From GCA-2706205 sp964215955 (GTDB lineage: Bacteria > Bdellovibrionota > Bacteriovoracia > Bacteriovoracales > Bacteriovoracaceae): 64,000 nucleotides of DNA. The translations under genes were made by a program, and so were the position numbers. The notes beneath the pieces are model-generated. The model made no database searches. It saw only the letters and a list, made by a program, of their open reading frames with translations, and was not told where the DNA came from. Location of the stretch: assembly GCA_964215955.1 (NCBI GenBank), contig CAXPDR010000018.1, positions 248,001 through 312,000 on the forward strand, given 5' to 3'. Each line of letters begins with the position of its first letter. Within the stretch, counting starts at the first letter, position 1. This document shows, one piece after another, positions 27,638 to 36,368 of the stretch.

Positions 27638-28599
27638 TATTCATATATCCAATAATCTCTTGTGTTTTGGTATTCTTCCTTAATTCGCTTAAATTAGAGA
27701 AAAGAATTTTTATTTTGATTGGTTCTTTACCATTATTAGTTTCGACATATTTACATACTCAAAACTTTGAAATTTATTCTTTTTTAATTGTTATAATATG
27801 TTTTCTTTTTCCATTGAAACGACAAAGAGATAAATTATTTGTCTATACAACAAATTTATTTAATTATTTTATTTTTATCAGTGAAAGCTTTTTAGAAGTT
27901 CAAATCCTCTCTTTCTTCTATTTTGTTTATGTAACGATTTTATATAAAAAGCTTAATTCCTTATTATTAATATATTTATTCTTAAACTTGTATTTGTTCT
28001 TTAATGTTGGAACATTTAATTCAAATTTGGGACTTGATTCGTTATCAACTTTGTTTGTATTAAACGATTTAGGGGTCGGAGTATATTTCGTCTTAATATT
28101 AATAACATCCAGACTGTTTAGCGAAAATATAGAAAAGGAAAAGAATCTAAGTTTTGTTTGTGGTTTTATTTTACCAATAATTTATTTTTACTCCATGGAA
28201 GATGAGTTGTATAAATTTTTAATAAACCACGAATTATTTATATGTGTTGTCTTTGTAACAGTTACCCTGATGCATTTTGTGAGGTTTTTGAAAACAGGAT
28301 TTGATTTAAAAAATGAAAATGATTTATATTTTGTTTCATTCTTGATTTTTATCTTCTCAGTTTTAAAATCACTAACAATTTATGAGTTCATTGTCCTGGA
28401 ACTATTTTTGTTTGTCCTTTATTTAAAGAACTTTGATAAAACTCTATTTTTATTAACAATTTTTATAATTAATTTTGTTTTAATCAATGAGTTAAATTTA
28501 AACTATCTAATGATACTTTTAAGTTCAATTATATCATATAGGCTAATCTTGATTCCACTAGTACGGAAAAGAAAGGGGAAACTGATTGAAGCGCTATAA
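27628..28599 (+). CDS. Multi-pass membrane protein of unknown function (operon gene 7)
   Basis: A 323-residue protein with about ten hydrophobic segments and a basic tail (VRKRKGK). GTAGGAGG just upstream is a strong ribosome-binding site. I recognise no family. It overlaps the GYF/TPR gene by 14 bp, which ties the membrane run to that protein. Confidence 0.65.
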   Translation: MEVIFIYPIISCVLVFFLNSLKLEKRIFILIGSLPLLVSTYLHTQNFEIYSFLIVIICFLFPLKRQRDKLFVYTTNLFNYFIFISESFLEVQILSFFYFVYVTILYKKLNSLLLIYLFLNLYLFFNVGTFNSNLGLDSLSTLFVLNDLGVGVYFVLILITSRLFSENIEKEKNLSFVCGFILPIIYFYSMEDELYKFLINHELFICVVFVTVTLMHFVRFLKTGFDLKNENDLYFVSFLIFIFSVLKSLTIYEFIVLELFLFVLYLKNFDKTLFLLTIFIINFVLINELNLNYLMILLSSIISYRLILIPLVRKRKGKLIEAL

Positions 28600-31500
28600 A
28601 GTAAAGCTCTTAGATGAAAGAGTAATTGGTCCTTTGGAGATCAAGGAAGTCTTAAGTCTAATAAAGAGTGATGAATTAACTGGTCAAGAAGAAATTAAAG
28701 AGTTCCCATTAGGCGAATGGGAATTACTAAGTGAAAATCAAACCATTAAGACTATTAAAGCCGAAAGTCCCGCGAGTAACGATGAAACTCATTTAATAAA
28801 TCTTAAAAATTTGATTAAAGACAATGAGGAAAAGAAGCCGACCCCTAAACCGCCAAGCGTAACCAAGAGTAAGCCAGAAGAGGTTAATGAGTTTCAATTT
28901 GAAAAGGTAGACCCTCTGGAAGAATTTAATGAACAGTTGGACCAGCAAGCAATTGAGCTAGAAAAAAATGTTACCGAAAAAGAAAGAAGTTTTACATTAC
29001 CTGAAAAAGAGGAAGATAAGACAATTGTAAGGGAAGTAAAACCAAAAACAGTAGATGAAGACAAAACCAAAGTTAATTTAGAATATAAAAAATATTTAGA
29101 GAATATTGAGAAAGAAAAAAAAGAAGAGGATCAGAAAAAAGCATTAGAAGATGCAGAAAAGCTTAAACAATCTATTAAAGTAGATTATGAAAATGAAGCT
29201 ACCCAAGTATTAAGTCTTGAAGAGGATTTAAAAGATGAGAATATAATTCTTATAGAGCAGGAAATGGCTGATGAGCTTCTTGAAAAGAAAATAGAAAGAA
29301 AGAAAATAGAAAAACAAAAGGAAAAACGCCTTCGAGATGAGGATGAAGCTGAAAGCGAAGAAGATGAAAATGCTTCGTTAAAGAAAAAAAGTAAATTTGT
29401 AACAATTATTGCAATATTTATAATACTTTTTTTGGTACTAGATGAAGATGAAAAGAAACCAAATAAAGGCTTAAGCCCAATAGTAATAACAAATCCAGAA
29501 ATAAAGTTCCCAATAAGATTTGATTTGCCTGACAAAGAAAAAGCTAAAGAACTGCTCCAGCTTGGCTTTGTTGAAGAATCAAAAGAAACTTATCCTAGTT
29601 TAAGGGCTGCAAATGCATATTATAGAGCAGCACTAGAAAACGATTTTGACAATGTTGATATTGCAGCTAAACTTATCTTTACGTCGAGTCAACTTCTCAA
29701 AAATTCTAACAAGTTTTATAGACATGCAAATTTGGTCTTCAAATTATTACAAAACTTCAAAGACAAAGCTACAAGTAATGTAAATATGGCAACGGCAGCT
29801 TCATATTTCTATCTTGTTATTAAAAAGCCAAAAGCAGCAGAGAAGATTTTCGATATTTATATGACGCTTAATAAGAAAAAAGCATCTGTTCGACTTTTTG
29901 CTGTCCACTTAAGATCCCTTTTGAAAACAGGAGACCTGACTAGTGCTAAAAAAATTGCTGAAAAATTAGAAGGTGTTAAGAAAAAAGATCTGTTTTTAAC
30001 TGAATCTTTAATGGAGTATTACAAAGTTCAACAGTTTAATAAAAAAGCTTTAGCCTTGTTAGAGGAAGGACTTCTTAACTATCCAGAAAGCATATATTTG
30101 AATTTAGTCAAAGGAAATTTATTTCTGGCAAATAATAACTTGGAAGAAGTTAAAAAAACAATATTAAAACTAAATAAGTTAAACGTTGAAGGATCTATTT
30201 ATTTTCAGAGTAAATACTTAACTTTAAAAGGGTTGTATTTAGCTTTGAACGATAATTTAACAGAAGCTGTAAAAGATTTAAAAAAAGCTCTTTCTATCGA
30301 AGAATCACCTGAGTTGATACAAAAATTATCCTTACTTGAGCAAAGTGAAAATGAGGAAATTAATTCAATAATAGTATTAAGTAAATCTAAGGCCGCAATT
30401 GTAAAAGCGAAAGAAGCTCTGGAGACTGGAGAACTGGAATCTGCTCTAAAAATTATATTGGCAGCCAGAGTTGTAGATCCAAAAAATATCGAACTCAAAA
30501 TCTTTTTGGCCAAACTACAAATGAAAAGAGGCTATATAAAAGATGCCATTACGCAGCTAGAAAAACTTTATAAGGAGAATGTTTCTTCTAGAGATACTTT
30601 GTTCTCACTTATTGACGCGTATATAGAGGCTCATAGGTATAGAAAAGCAATGGAGCTTTTAAACGTTGCTCAGAATTTACCGGATCTCGAAAAAGAAAAA
30701 TTTTATGGTGCAAAAGCAAAATTAGCATTGTTTAAAAAGGATTTTAACACTGCTAGTGGTTGGCTTCAGAGGGCCATAAATGCTAATCCAATGGATGATA
30801 AGTATAGATTTGAATTAGCAAAACTATACATTACCTACCACCAATACGATAAAGGTAAACTTGCGCTTAAGCAGGCAATGGATCTAGATCCATCGAATGT
30901 TGAGTTCAATTTATATTTTGCAGAAATTTTGTATGAAGTTGAATCAAGTAGTGCAGCTATAGGTTATCTATATGATGTATTAAAGGATTTTCCTGATTCT
31001 CCACAGATCTTAAGTAGGATTGGAATTTATTTTTATAGAAGCGGTCAGCTTAAAAAGTATAAAGCTGTTAAAAAAGAATTGATGAGTTTACCAAAAAAGC
31101 ATAAAAGCTTATTTGAATTTCTTATTGAATCAGCGAGGTTAGATGATGATTTGGATAAGGTCATTAGCTATTCGGAGGATTTGTTAGAAATAGACCCAGG
31201 TGACTTAGAAGTTAGGATGGAATTAGCTAAAAACTATATAAAGAAACAAGATTATAAAAAGGCTAAGAATCAGCTAGATAGTATTTCTGAAAGGTTAGAT
31301 ACATATCCAAAACTACAGTATTTATATGCGAAACTTTATTATTTTGTTGATGAAATTGAAAAAGCTAAAGAGTTAATTTTAAAAGAAATAAAAGTTAATC
31401 CAAGTATTGTTGAAGGATATATCTTGTATGCGGATATATTGATTAAAGAAAAGAATTTAAATGATGCTAAAAGGCAATATTTAAAAGCTGTTCAAATCGA

Positions 31501-31759
31501 CCCTAGAAACATAGATGCTATTTTGGGTATTGCCTTTATTGCCTTTCAAAATGACCAATATGATATGGCGCTTGATCAGTATCAAAAAGCGTTAGAAGTA
31601 GATCCAAATAAGCCTGAAGTTTACAAGTTACTAGGTGATGCCTATAGGAAGTTAGGTCAGAGTCAATTTGCGATAAAAAACTATAAGCATTTCCTTGAAC
31701 TTTCTCCAAACACTAAGTATAAGAATAGTATCCAGACCTATATAAGAACAATGGAATGA
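28586..31759 (+). CDS. Membrane-anchored TPR protein with N-terminal GYF-like domain (TTG start)
   Basis: A 1057-residue protein. Residues 1-60 (KVKLLDERVIGPLEIKEV...FPLGEWELL) resemble the GYF_2-type domains found in delta-proteobacterial signalling and motility proteins. A long, highly charged, likely coiled-coil region follows (about 70-265). One membrane helix (FVTIIAIFIILFLVL, about 272-286) comes next, and then about 700 residues of TPR repeats such as YDMALDQYQKALEVDPN. The topology suggests a cytoplasmic GYF/charged part and periplasmic TPRs. It is a scaffold by architecture; partners are unknown, though the seven upstream membrane proteins are obvious candidates. TTG 28586 lies about 10 bp after AAGG. 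Confidence 0.75.
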   Translation: MKRYKVKLLDERVIGPLEIKEVLSLIKSDELTGQEEIKEFPLGEWELLSENQTIKTIKAESPASNDETHLINLKNLIKDNEEKKPTPKPPSVTKSKPEEVNEFQFEKVDPLEEFNEQLDQQAIELEKNVTEKERSFTLPEKEEDKTIVREVKPKTVDEDKTKVNLEYKKYLENIEKEKKEEDQKKALEDAEKLKQSIKVDYENEATQVLSLEEDLKDENIILIEQEMADELLEKKIERKKIEKQKEKRLRDEDEAESEEDENASLKKKSKFVTIIAIFIILFLVLDEDEKKPNKGLSPIVITNPEIKFPIRFDLPDKEKAKELLQLGFVEESKETYPSLRAANAYYRAALENDFDNVDIAAKLIFTSSQLLKNSNKFYRHANLVFKLLQNFKDKATSNVNMATAASYFYLVIKKPKAAEKIFDIYMTLNKKKASVRLFAVHLRSLLKTGDLTSAKKIAEKLEGVKKKDLFLTESLMEYYKVQQFNKKALALLEEGLLNYPESIYLNLVKGNLFLANNNLEEVKKTILKLNKLNVEGSIYFQSKYLTLKGLYLALNDNLTEAVKDLKKALSIEESPELIQKLSLLEQSENEEINSIIVLSKSKAAIVKAKEALETGELESALKIILAARVVDPKNIELKIFLAKLQMKRGYIKDAITQLEKLYKENVSSRDTLFSLIDAYIEAHRYRKAMELLNVAQNLPDLEKEKFYGAKAKLALFKKDFNTASGWLQRAINANPMDDKYRFELAKLYITYHQYDKGKLALKQAMDLDPSNVEFNLYFAEILYEVESSSAAIGYLYDVLKDFPDSPQILSRIGIYFYRSGQLKKYKAVKKELMSLPKKHKSLFEFLIESARLDDDLDKVISYSEDLLEIDPGDLEVRMELAKNYIKKQDYKKAKNQLDSISERLDTYPKLQYLYAKLYYFVDEIEKAKELILKEIKVNPSIVEGYILYADILIKEKNLNDAKRQYLKAVQIDPRNIDAILGIAFIAFQNDQYDMALDQYQKALEVDPNKPEVYKLLGDAYRKLGQSQFAIKNYKHFLELSPNTKYKNSIQTYIRTME

Positions 31760-31766
31760 GAGAATT

Positions 31767-33035
31767 ATGCACGATATAAAATTTATTGAAAACAACTTAG
31801 AAGAAGTAAAAGCTAACCTACAAAAAAGAAATTTTGATTTGTCCTTTTTGGATATGGTTGTAGAAACGAATAAAAAAAGAAAAGAACTGACGACAATGGT
31901 CGAACAGAATCAGGCAGAAATTAAAAAGATTTCCAAAGAAGTTGGAATGAAAAAAAGAAATGGTGAGGACGCAACAGAGTTAATGAATAAAGTGCATGAT
32001 TTAAAGTCTGCTATGGAAAACTCTAACAACCAACTCGATGAAATTAAAAAGAAATTGGATTATGACCTCTCAACAATTCCGAATTTACTAGAGAATGACT
32101 CCCCTATCGGAAATGATGAAAATGATAATGTTGAAATAAAAAAATGGTCAGAACCTAAAAGTTTCAACTTTGAAGTTAAAGATCATGTGGCCCTGGGAGA
32201 AAATCTTAAAATGCTAGATTTTGAGGCTGCGGCTAAATTAACTGGTGCACGTTTTGTTGTTTATAAAAATAAATTAGCAAGACTTGAGAGAGCTTTAGCA
32301 AATTTTATGTTAGATCACCAATTAGATCTTGGTTATGAAGAAATTATACCACCATTTATCGTTCATGAAAGAGCTCTTCATGGAACAGGTCAATTACCTA
32401 AGTTTAAGGAAGACTTGTTTAAAATAGAGGGAATGGATTGGTATTTAATTCCAACCTCTGAAGTTCCATTGACGAATATAAAAAGGGAAGAAATTTTTAA
32501 TGAGTCAGAGCTACCATTAAAATATACGGGATTAACCCCTTGCTTTAGGTCTGAAGCTGGATCTCATGGAAAAGATACAAGAGGCCTAATCAGAATGCAT
32601 CAGTTCAATAAGGTTGAAATGGTTAACATCACCCATCCCGAAAAATCTGATGAGACTCTTGCTGAAATGGTTAAAAGTGCAGAAACAATTTTAGAAAAAC
32701 TAAATTTACCATATAGAACTGTGAGGTTATGTACTGGTGATATTGGATTTGGAGCTAAAAAGACTTTTGATATTGAAGTTTGGGTTCCAAGCCAAAAAAC
32801 ATATAGAGAAATTTCATCATGTTCAAATTGTGGGGACTTTCAAGCAAGAAGGGCCGGAATCAGATTCAAAAAAGAAGGTGAAAAACCTCAATTTGCTCAT
32901 ACATTAAACGGTTCAGGGCTAGCAGTTGGCAGATGTTTTGTTGCAGTGCTAGAAAACTATCAAAACTCTGATGGTTCAATCACCGTGCCAGAGGCGCTAA
33001 GGCCATATATGGGTGGAATAGAGAAAATTTCTTAA
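31767..33035 (+). CDS. serS: Seryl-tRNA synthetase
   Basis: A 422-residue class II synthetase charging tRNA-Ser. The N-terminal coiled-coil arm that grips the long variable arm spans about 1-110. Motif 2 is FRSEAGSHGKDTRGLIRMHQ, and motif 3 is NGSGLAVGRCFVAVLENYQ. It lies 7 bp after the TPR gene, and its two tRNA substrates are encoded immediately downstream before a terminator. Confidence 0.97.
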   Translation: MHDIKFIENNLEEVKANLQKRNFDLSFLDMVVETNKKRKELTTMVEQNQAEIKKISKEVGMKKRNGEDATELMNKVHDLKSAMENSNNQLDEIKKKLDYDLSTIPNLLENDSPIGNDENDNVEIKKWSEPKSFNFEVKDHVALGENLKMLDFEAAAKLTGARFVVYKNKLARLERALANFMLDHQLDLGYEEIIPPFIVHERALHGTGQLPKFKEDLFKIEGMDWYLIPTSEVPLTNIKREEIFNESELPLKYTGLTPCFRSEAGSHGKDTRGLIRMHQFNKVEMVNITHPEKSDETLAEMVKSAETILEKLNLPYRTVRLCTGDIGFGAKKTFDIEVWVPSQKTYREISSCSNCGDFQARRAGIRFKKEGEKPQFAHTLNGSGLAVGRCFVAVLENYQNSDGSITVPEALRPYMGGIEKIS

Positions 33036-33105
33036 TTTTTACAAATAAAAAGTGATTGATTTCTTAAGCATAAGAGTTTATATTCTTTTTTACTAAGTTT
33101 TCAGT

Positions 33106-33195
33106 GGAAGTGTGTCCGAGTGGTCGAAGGAGGCAGTTTTGAAAACTGTTGACGGTTTGCGCCGTCCGGGGGTTCGAATCCCTCCACTTCCGCCA
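33106..33195 (+). tRNA. tRNA-Ser (anticodon TGA)
   Basis: A 90-nt class II tRNA. The acceptor stem GGAAGTG pairs with CACTTCC, the discriminator is G, and the CCA is encoded. The anticodon loop is TTTGAAA on the stem GCAGT/ACTGT, giving TGA. The long variable arm (GACGGTTTGCGCCGTC region) and GGTTCGAATCC T loop are present, as expected for serine. Confidence 0.97.
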
Positions 33196-33252
33196 TACTT
33201 AGTAGCATCAAAATGATCTTTAATTTTTCAAATTGGTTTATCAGCTTAGTTA

Positions 33253-33341
33253 GGAGATGTGGGTGAGTGGCTGAAACCAGGCCCTTGCTAAGGGTCCGAA
33301 CGTTCTGCGTTCCGCGAGTTCGAATCTCGCCATCTCCGCCA
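33253..33341 (+). tRNA. tRNA-Ser (anticodon GCT)
   Basis: An 89-nt class II tRNA. The acceptor stem GGAGATG pairs with CATCTCC, with discriminator G and encoded CCA. The stem GGCCC/GGGTC closes the loop TTGCTAA, so the anticodon is GCT. The variable arm and AGTTCGAAT T loop are intact. Its 3' end is repeated at 35644-35660. Confidence 0.97.
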
Positions 33342-33345
33342 TATT
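33329..33345. repeat. Direct repeat copy 1 (3' end of tRNA-Ser GCT)
   Basis: GCCATCTCCGCCATATT covers the 3' end of the tRNA and 4 bp beyond. The same 17 bases recur at 35644-35660, with partly matching sequence after both copies. Confidence 0.85.
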
Positions 33346-33375
33346 CGCACTTTTTTGGTGCTATAGATTATTGAA

Positions 33376-33404
33376 ATTGCTCGGTTTTTCCGGGCAATTT
33401 TTTT
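33376..33404 (+). terminator. Rho-independent terminator after the tRNA-Ser genes
   Basis: The stem ATTGCTCGG/CCGGGCAAT (33376-33384 with 33390-33398, one G-T pair) has a TTTTT loop and is followed by a T run. It closes the serS-tRNA transcription unit and separates it from the minus-strand gene at 33437. Confidence 0.9.
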
Positions 33405-33436
33405 GTCTGCTGTTTAAGATGTGCGAAAGTATTAGG

Positions 33437-34216
33437 CTATTTTGTTAGCTGATTTGAGACAAGTTCGCCAAGAAGAACATCTTTGTAATTCTTATTAATC
33501 ATCATGTCTGTGGTCTTTACAACAACTCGATAATCACACTCATAATTAGTTTTAATTGAGAATTTGAATTCTTCGTTTGGCTTAATTTTAATTTTCTTAG
33601 GTATCATTTTTTTAGGATTATATTCTTTGAGCTCATGTAGGATTTTCTTTTTTCCACGAATATCTAGACAAGATATTGAGTATGAGACACCTAATGGATC
33701 AACTGTATCTAAAGTTTCTTTCCCCACGTTTTTATATGCACATTTAATTTGAGTCTTATCTTGAGAGCATTCAAGTGACATTGCTTTAACTGGATTTTTA
33801 TAGGCTTCTTTGGCCAGTTTTAGAAATTCTGACCTTATAGCTTTAATTGAATCCGATTGATCTTTTGATGTCCAAAAAGTTTTGTCATTACCAATATGAA
33901 GCTCCTCAACTATTGAGCCTCCTCTTGGTTGGTGTTTATGATGCTTAATATTTTTTCTACTAGCAAAAATAGACTTTTTAAAACTTTGAAGCTCCGTATT
34001 TGTTATTTTAGATTCAAATTGGCCAATAATATTAGGGTAGTCAGCAAAAGTTGGAGAAATCGTAGACAGGTTGATACTTCCTTTAGGGTTGAGTGTAACT
34101 CTATCGTTTTTATAAGATTGTATGGCTCCACCATGGATATAGAATATTATAGAGCTGCTATAGTTAGAATTTGCAATTGCAATCAAACTTATTAAGAATA
34201 TTATAATCACTTTCAT
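33437..34216 (-). CDS. Secreted protein of unknown function, coupled to a metzincin protease
   Basis: A 259-residue protein from ATG 34216, with a signal peptide (MKVIIIFLISLIAIANS) and a basic, non-repetitive mature part. Two cysteine pairs in the C-terminal half (LECSQDKTQIKCAY, and ISCLD with YECDY) would form disulfides in the periplasm. I recognise no family. A GTG 12 bp upstream is possible, but ATG 34216 has GGAG at proper spacing and lies one base after the stop of the protease gene. Coupling suggests a partner, inhibitor or immunity role for that protease; this is inference. Confidence 0.65.
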   Translation of the reverse strand: MKVIIIFLISLIAIANSNYSSSIIFYIHGGAIQSYKNDRVTLNPKGSINLSTISPTFADYPNIIGQFESKITNTELQSFKKSIFASRKNIKHHKHQPRGGSIVEELHIGNDKTFWTSKDQSDSIKAIRSEFLKLAKEAYKNPVKAMSLECSQDKTQIKCAYKNVGKETLDTVDPLGVSYSISCLDIRGKKKILHELKEYNPKKMIPKKIKIKPNEEFKFSIKTNYECDYRVVVKTTDMMINKNYKDVLLGELVSNQLTK

Positions 34217-34217
34217 G

Positions 34218-35324
34218 CTATTCTCCACATATTGGTCCTAAAATAGTTTTTATTGCAGAAGGATAAATTTTTATATTATCAGCTCCACTCCAATGGTAAT
34301 TCATGACATCGTCAGGTGGATTGATTGAGTCTCTATCAGGACAATCTGGATCTGAATAGGTATCAGCTAATCCAAGCCTGTGCCCAAGTTCATGTAAGTA
34401 GAGTGAGCACCTATTCATGGCACTTAATTCAGGATTAGGATTAACTGTCATTTCATGAGTTGGCCAATTATATGAATTTCCTATTTCAGAGTGGGAATGA
34501 AGGTTTACGGTGTGGTCGCAGCCCATTCTATCCATGAAGCCACTATCTTCCTTTATTGTAAGATTTAACTTTATTCCATGCCTCGCATAAAAATCTTTCA
34601 TACAAGGAATTGTTTCTCTTAGTTTTCTAAAAGCTTCCTTTCGATGCCTTTCTTCGCCTTTGTAGTCAAAGTATATACTAGTGTTAATATTTATAATTCC
34701 ATTTTTCTTAATAAGTTTATAATTTACTCCGGACCCTATCGTTTCATCAGGAAACCAATCAATAACCTTACAAAGTCTTTTTGATCTATAGCTAACTGTT
34801 TTGTTATCGCCCTCTTTCTTATTCTCTAAGCAATTACTTATATACCCATTTTTCTGAGCGTAATAAGCGACCTTTCTATCTAGGTCACCATTTTGAGCAT
34901 TCCATGCCTCAAAAGCTTTATCACTAGTAAACAACTGCTGGCCTTGAGCAAAACAAGTATTGTTTTGAGAAACATTACCCAAAATAGTATTTACTTGTTC
35001 AAGTGTACCAAATCTATAGTCCCAGGCTTTAACTTCCAGCGTTTGCTCAAGTCTTCTCATTTCTTTAATTTTAGGTTCCATTTCTTTGAGTATTCTATCT
35101 TGATCTTTATGGAGTCTACCGAGAATTTTTTTTGTTGATGATGGTGACCAAAAGTGATTTGAGGTCGTATTAGTTTCTGAAATTAAGCTTTGATTATCTC
35201 TGAATTGCGCACGTAATTTTGCAACTTCTTCCTCTAAAGAATAATAACGATCTAGGTCACTTTGAGCGTAAGTGAACCCTGAACAAAATATCAATATGAT
35301 AGAGATTAATTTCAAAAAGTTCAT
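34218..35324 (-). CDS. Secreted metzincin-type zinc metalloprotease
   Basis: A 368-residue exported protein. A signal peptide lies at 1-20, and a charged coiled-coil stretch at about 25-100 may act as a pro-region. A cysteine-containing middle part follows, then a protease domain. The zinc motif is HELGHRLGLAD (311-321), with Asp as third ligand position as in the snapalysin-like variant of the metzincins, and a Met-turn VMNY (340-343). It would cleave extracellular or periplasmic protein. The pair of genes lies between the two tRNA-derived repeats. Substrate unknown. Confidence 0.8.
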   Translation of the reverse strand: MNFLKLISIILIFCSGFTYAQSDLDRYYSLEEEVAKLRAQFRDNQSLISETNTTSNHFWSPSSTKKILGRLHKDQDRILKEMEPKIKEMRRLEQTLEVKAWDYRFGTLEQVNTILGNVSQNNTCFAQGQQLFTSDKAFEAWNAQNGDLDRKVAYYAQKNGYISNCLENKKEGDNKTVSYRSKRLCKVIDWFPDETIGSGVNYKLIKKNGIININTSIYFDYKGEERHRKEAFRKLRETIPCMKDFYARHGIKLNLTIKEDSGFMDRMGCDHTVNLHSHSEIGNSYNWPTHEMTVNPNPELSAMNRCSLYLHELGHRLGLADTYSDPDCPDRDSINPPDDVMNYHWSGADNIKIYPSAIKTILGPICGE

Positions 35325-35643
35325 CTCAGTTATCGTATCGAATTAATTGAGTTTTTTATAAGATTTGTAGTGAGATTTCGATGAGTAGGAATATATTTCT
35401 GAGAAGCAAAAAGTTGAGTAAGTTGGTTTGTTACTGAGCGACAAATCTCCCTTCTTTAGCGCTCTCCCTCGTTATCGATACTAAATTATATAGATACCGA
35501 TGTGAAATAGTATTAAAATCCAAAGAAAACCGACGCCCTATTCTCTTTTTTCAAAATCATTAACTTCGGCTTCTTTATCTAATTCAACAATTTCAATTAT
35601 GAACATTTAAGTTTAGAAGTAGAAATAAAGGGATTCAGGCGGG
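35325..35643. other. Gene-free stretch inside the tRNA-bounded segment
   Basis: About 320 bp upstream of the metzincin gene with no open frame that looks coding on either strand. It presumably holds the protease promoter. No repeat or tRNA remnant is visible except at its right edge. Confidence 0.5.
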
Positions 35644-35660
35644 GCCATCTCCGCCATATT
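35644..35660. repeat. Direct repeat copy 2 (tRNA-Ser 3'-end fragment)
   Basis: GCCATCTCCGCCATATT exactly repeats 33329-33345, including the encoded CCA. The next bases are also similar (TGAAC plus T run against CGCAC plus T run). No other part of a tRNA is present here, so this looks like an attachment-site or duplication scar. Confidence 0.85.
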
Positions 35661-35662
35661 TG

Positions 35663-35720
35663 AACTTTTTTTGAGCTGTAGGTACTTGATATTATTATGA
35701 TTTTACAGCTCAAAAAAGTT
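35663..35720. repeat. Inverted repeat, possible bidirectional terminator
   Basis: The left arm 35663-35680 (AAC, T run, GAGCTGTA) is the reverse complement of the right arm 35704-35720, apart from one extra T. The arms are separated by 23 bp. T runs at the outside of the stem could terminate transcription, but the long loop is atypical. Confidence 0.6.
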
Positions 35721-35745
35721 TGAAGCCCTAAAAAAAGTTCATTCA

Positions 35746-36368
35746 CTATTTTATCAAATGTAAGAAAATAAAGGCCTTTTTTTTGAAGTTTTGGGTAATT
35801 TCAGCATTCATGCTACTGGTAGATGCTAGGTGAATGAAACCATTTACAAGTTTTTCATCATTTGCGTGAAGTTCAGTAAAAAAAGAAGGTCGTCGGATTC
35901 TTCTGACTAAAATCCACCTAAAAACTTTATACAGATGAAACTTTTCCAAAAACGGATTCGAAAGGTTCTCCCTGAATTTTAATGCTGCCGTATCATTGAC
36001 CCCACCATGCTTATAACTATGTCGGGCTTATGTTTGTCCAATAGAGAATCGATTCTTTCCAATAGGTATGGTGTTGATGAGCCTGCGTGTCCCTCATTTA
36101 TAATCTGAACACTATGGCCACCTTCTTGTAAGAGTCTTTCTAACTCCCTCAGCCAAGCACAATTTTTATTATCAGAAAAAAAATCAGCAGTGGTTGACTC
36201 CCCTAATGTAACTATTTTAATTGTAGAGTTTTGATGTTTCTGATTTCTAATGCTTTGAGAAAGTGTTATTGAAAAACTAATGAACCTGAAACTAATTTTA
36301 AGAATAGTTAAAGAAACAAATGGAAGGGTGAGATAAAAAATTAATTTTTTGAGTTTCATTTTACTCAT
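35746..36368 (-). pseudogene. Frameshifted, truncated SGNH/GDSL hydrolase remnant
   Basis: From ATG 36368 the frame encodes a membrane anchor, then the SGNH block I TLGESTT and a block II-like NEGHAGSS. It runs to PDIVISMVG and ends early (129 residues). One extra base in the G run at 36000-36003 restores GVND (block III) and carries the frame on through NPFLEKFHLYKVFRWILVRR to the stop at 35746. Even restored, the protein stops near 207 residues and lacks the C-terminal DxxH catalytic block. I therefore call it a decaying gene rather than a sequencing error alone. It sits next to the tRNA-derived repeat. Confidence 0.75.

Noticed and set aside
24243..28599. Mrp antiporter or respiratory complex I membrane arm as a firm call
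   Set aside because: No characteristic charged helix residues or family signatures could be seen. Only a vague NuoH-like stretch exists, so it is kept as a weak hypothesis.
33346..35643. Integrase or transposase in the tRNA-bounded segment
   Set aside because: Neither strand shows a tyrosine or serine recombinase or a DDE transposase. Only the two secreted-protein genes are present.
35644..35660. A third tRNA gene
   Set aside because: Only the last acceptor-stem bases and CCA are present. No D, anticodon or T arm can be folded upstream.
35746..35949. Separate 67-residue gene
   Set aside because: Its sequence continues the SGNH hydrolase after a one-base frameshift, so it is part of the pseudogene.
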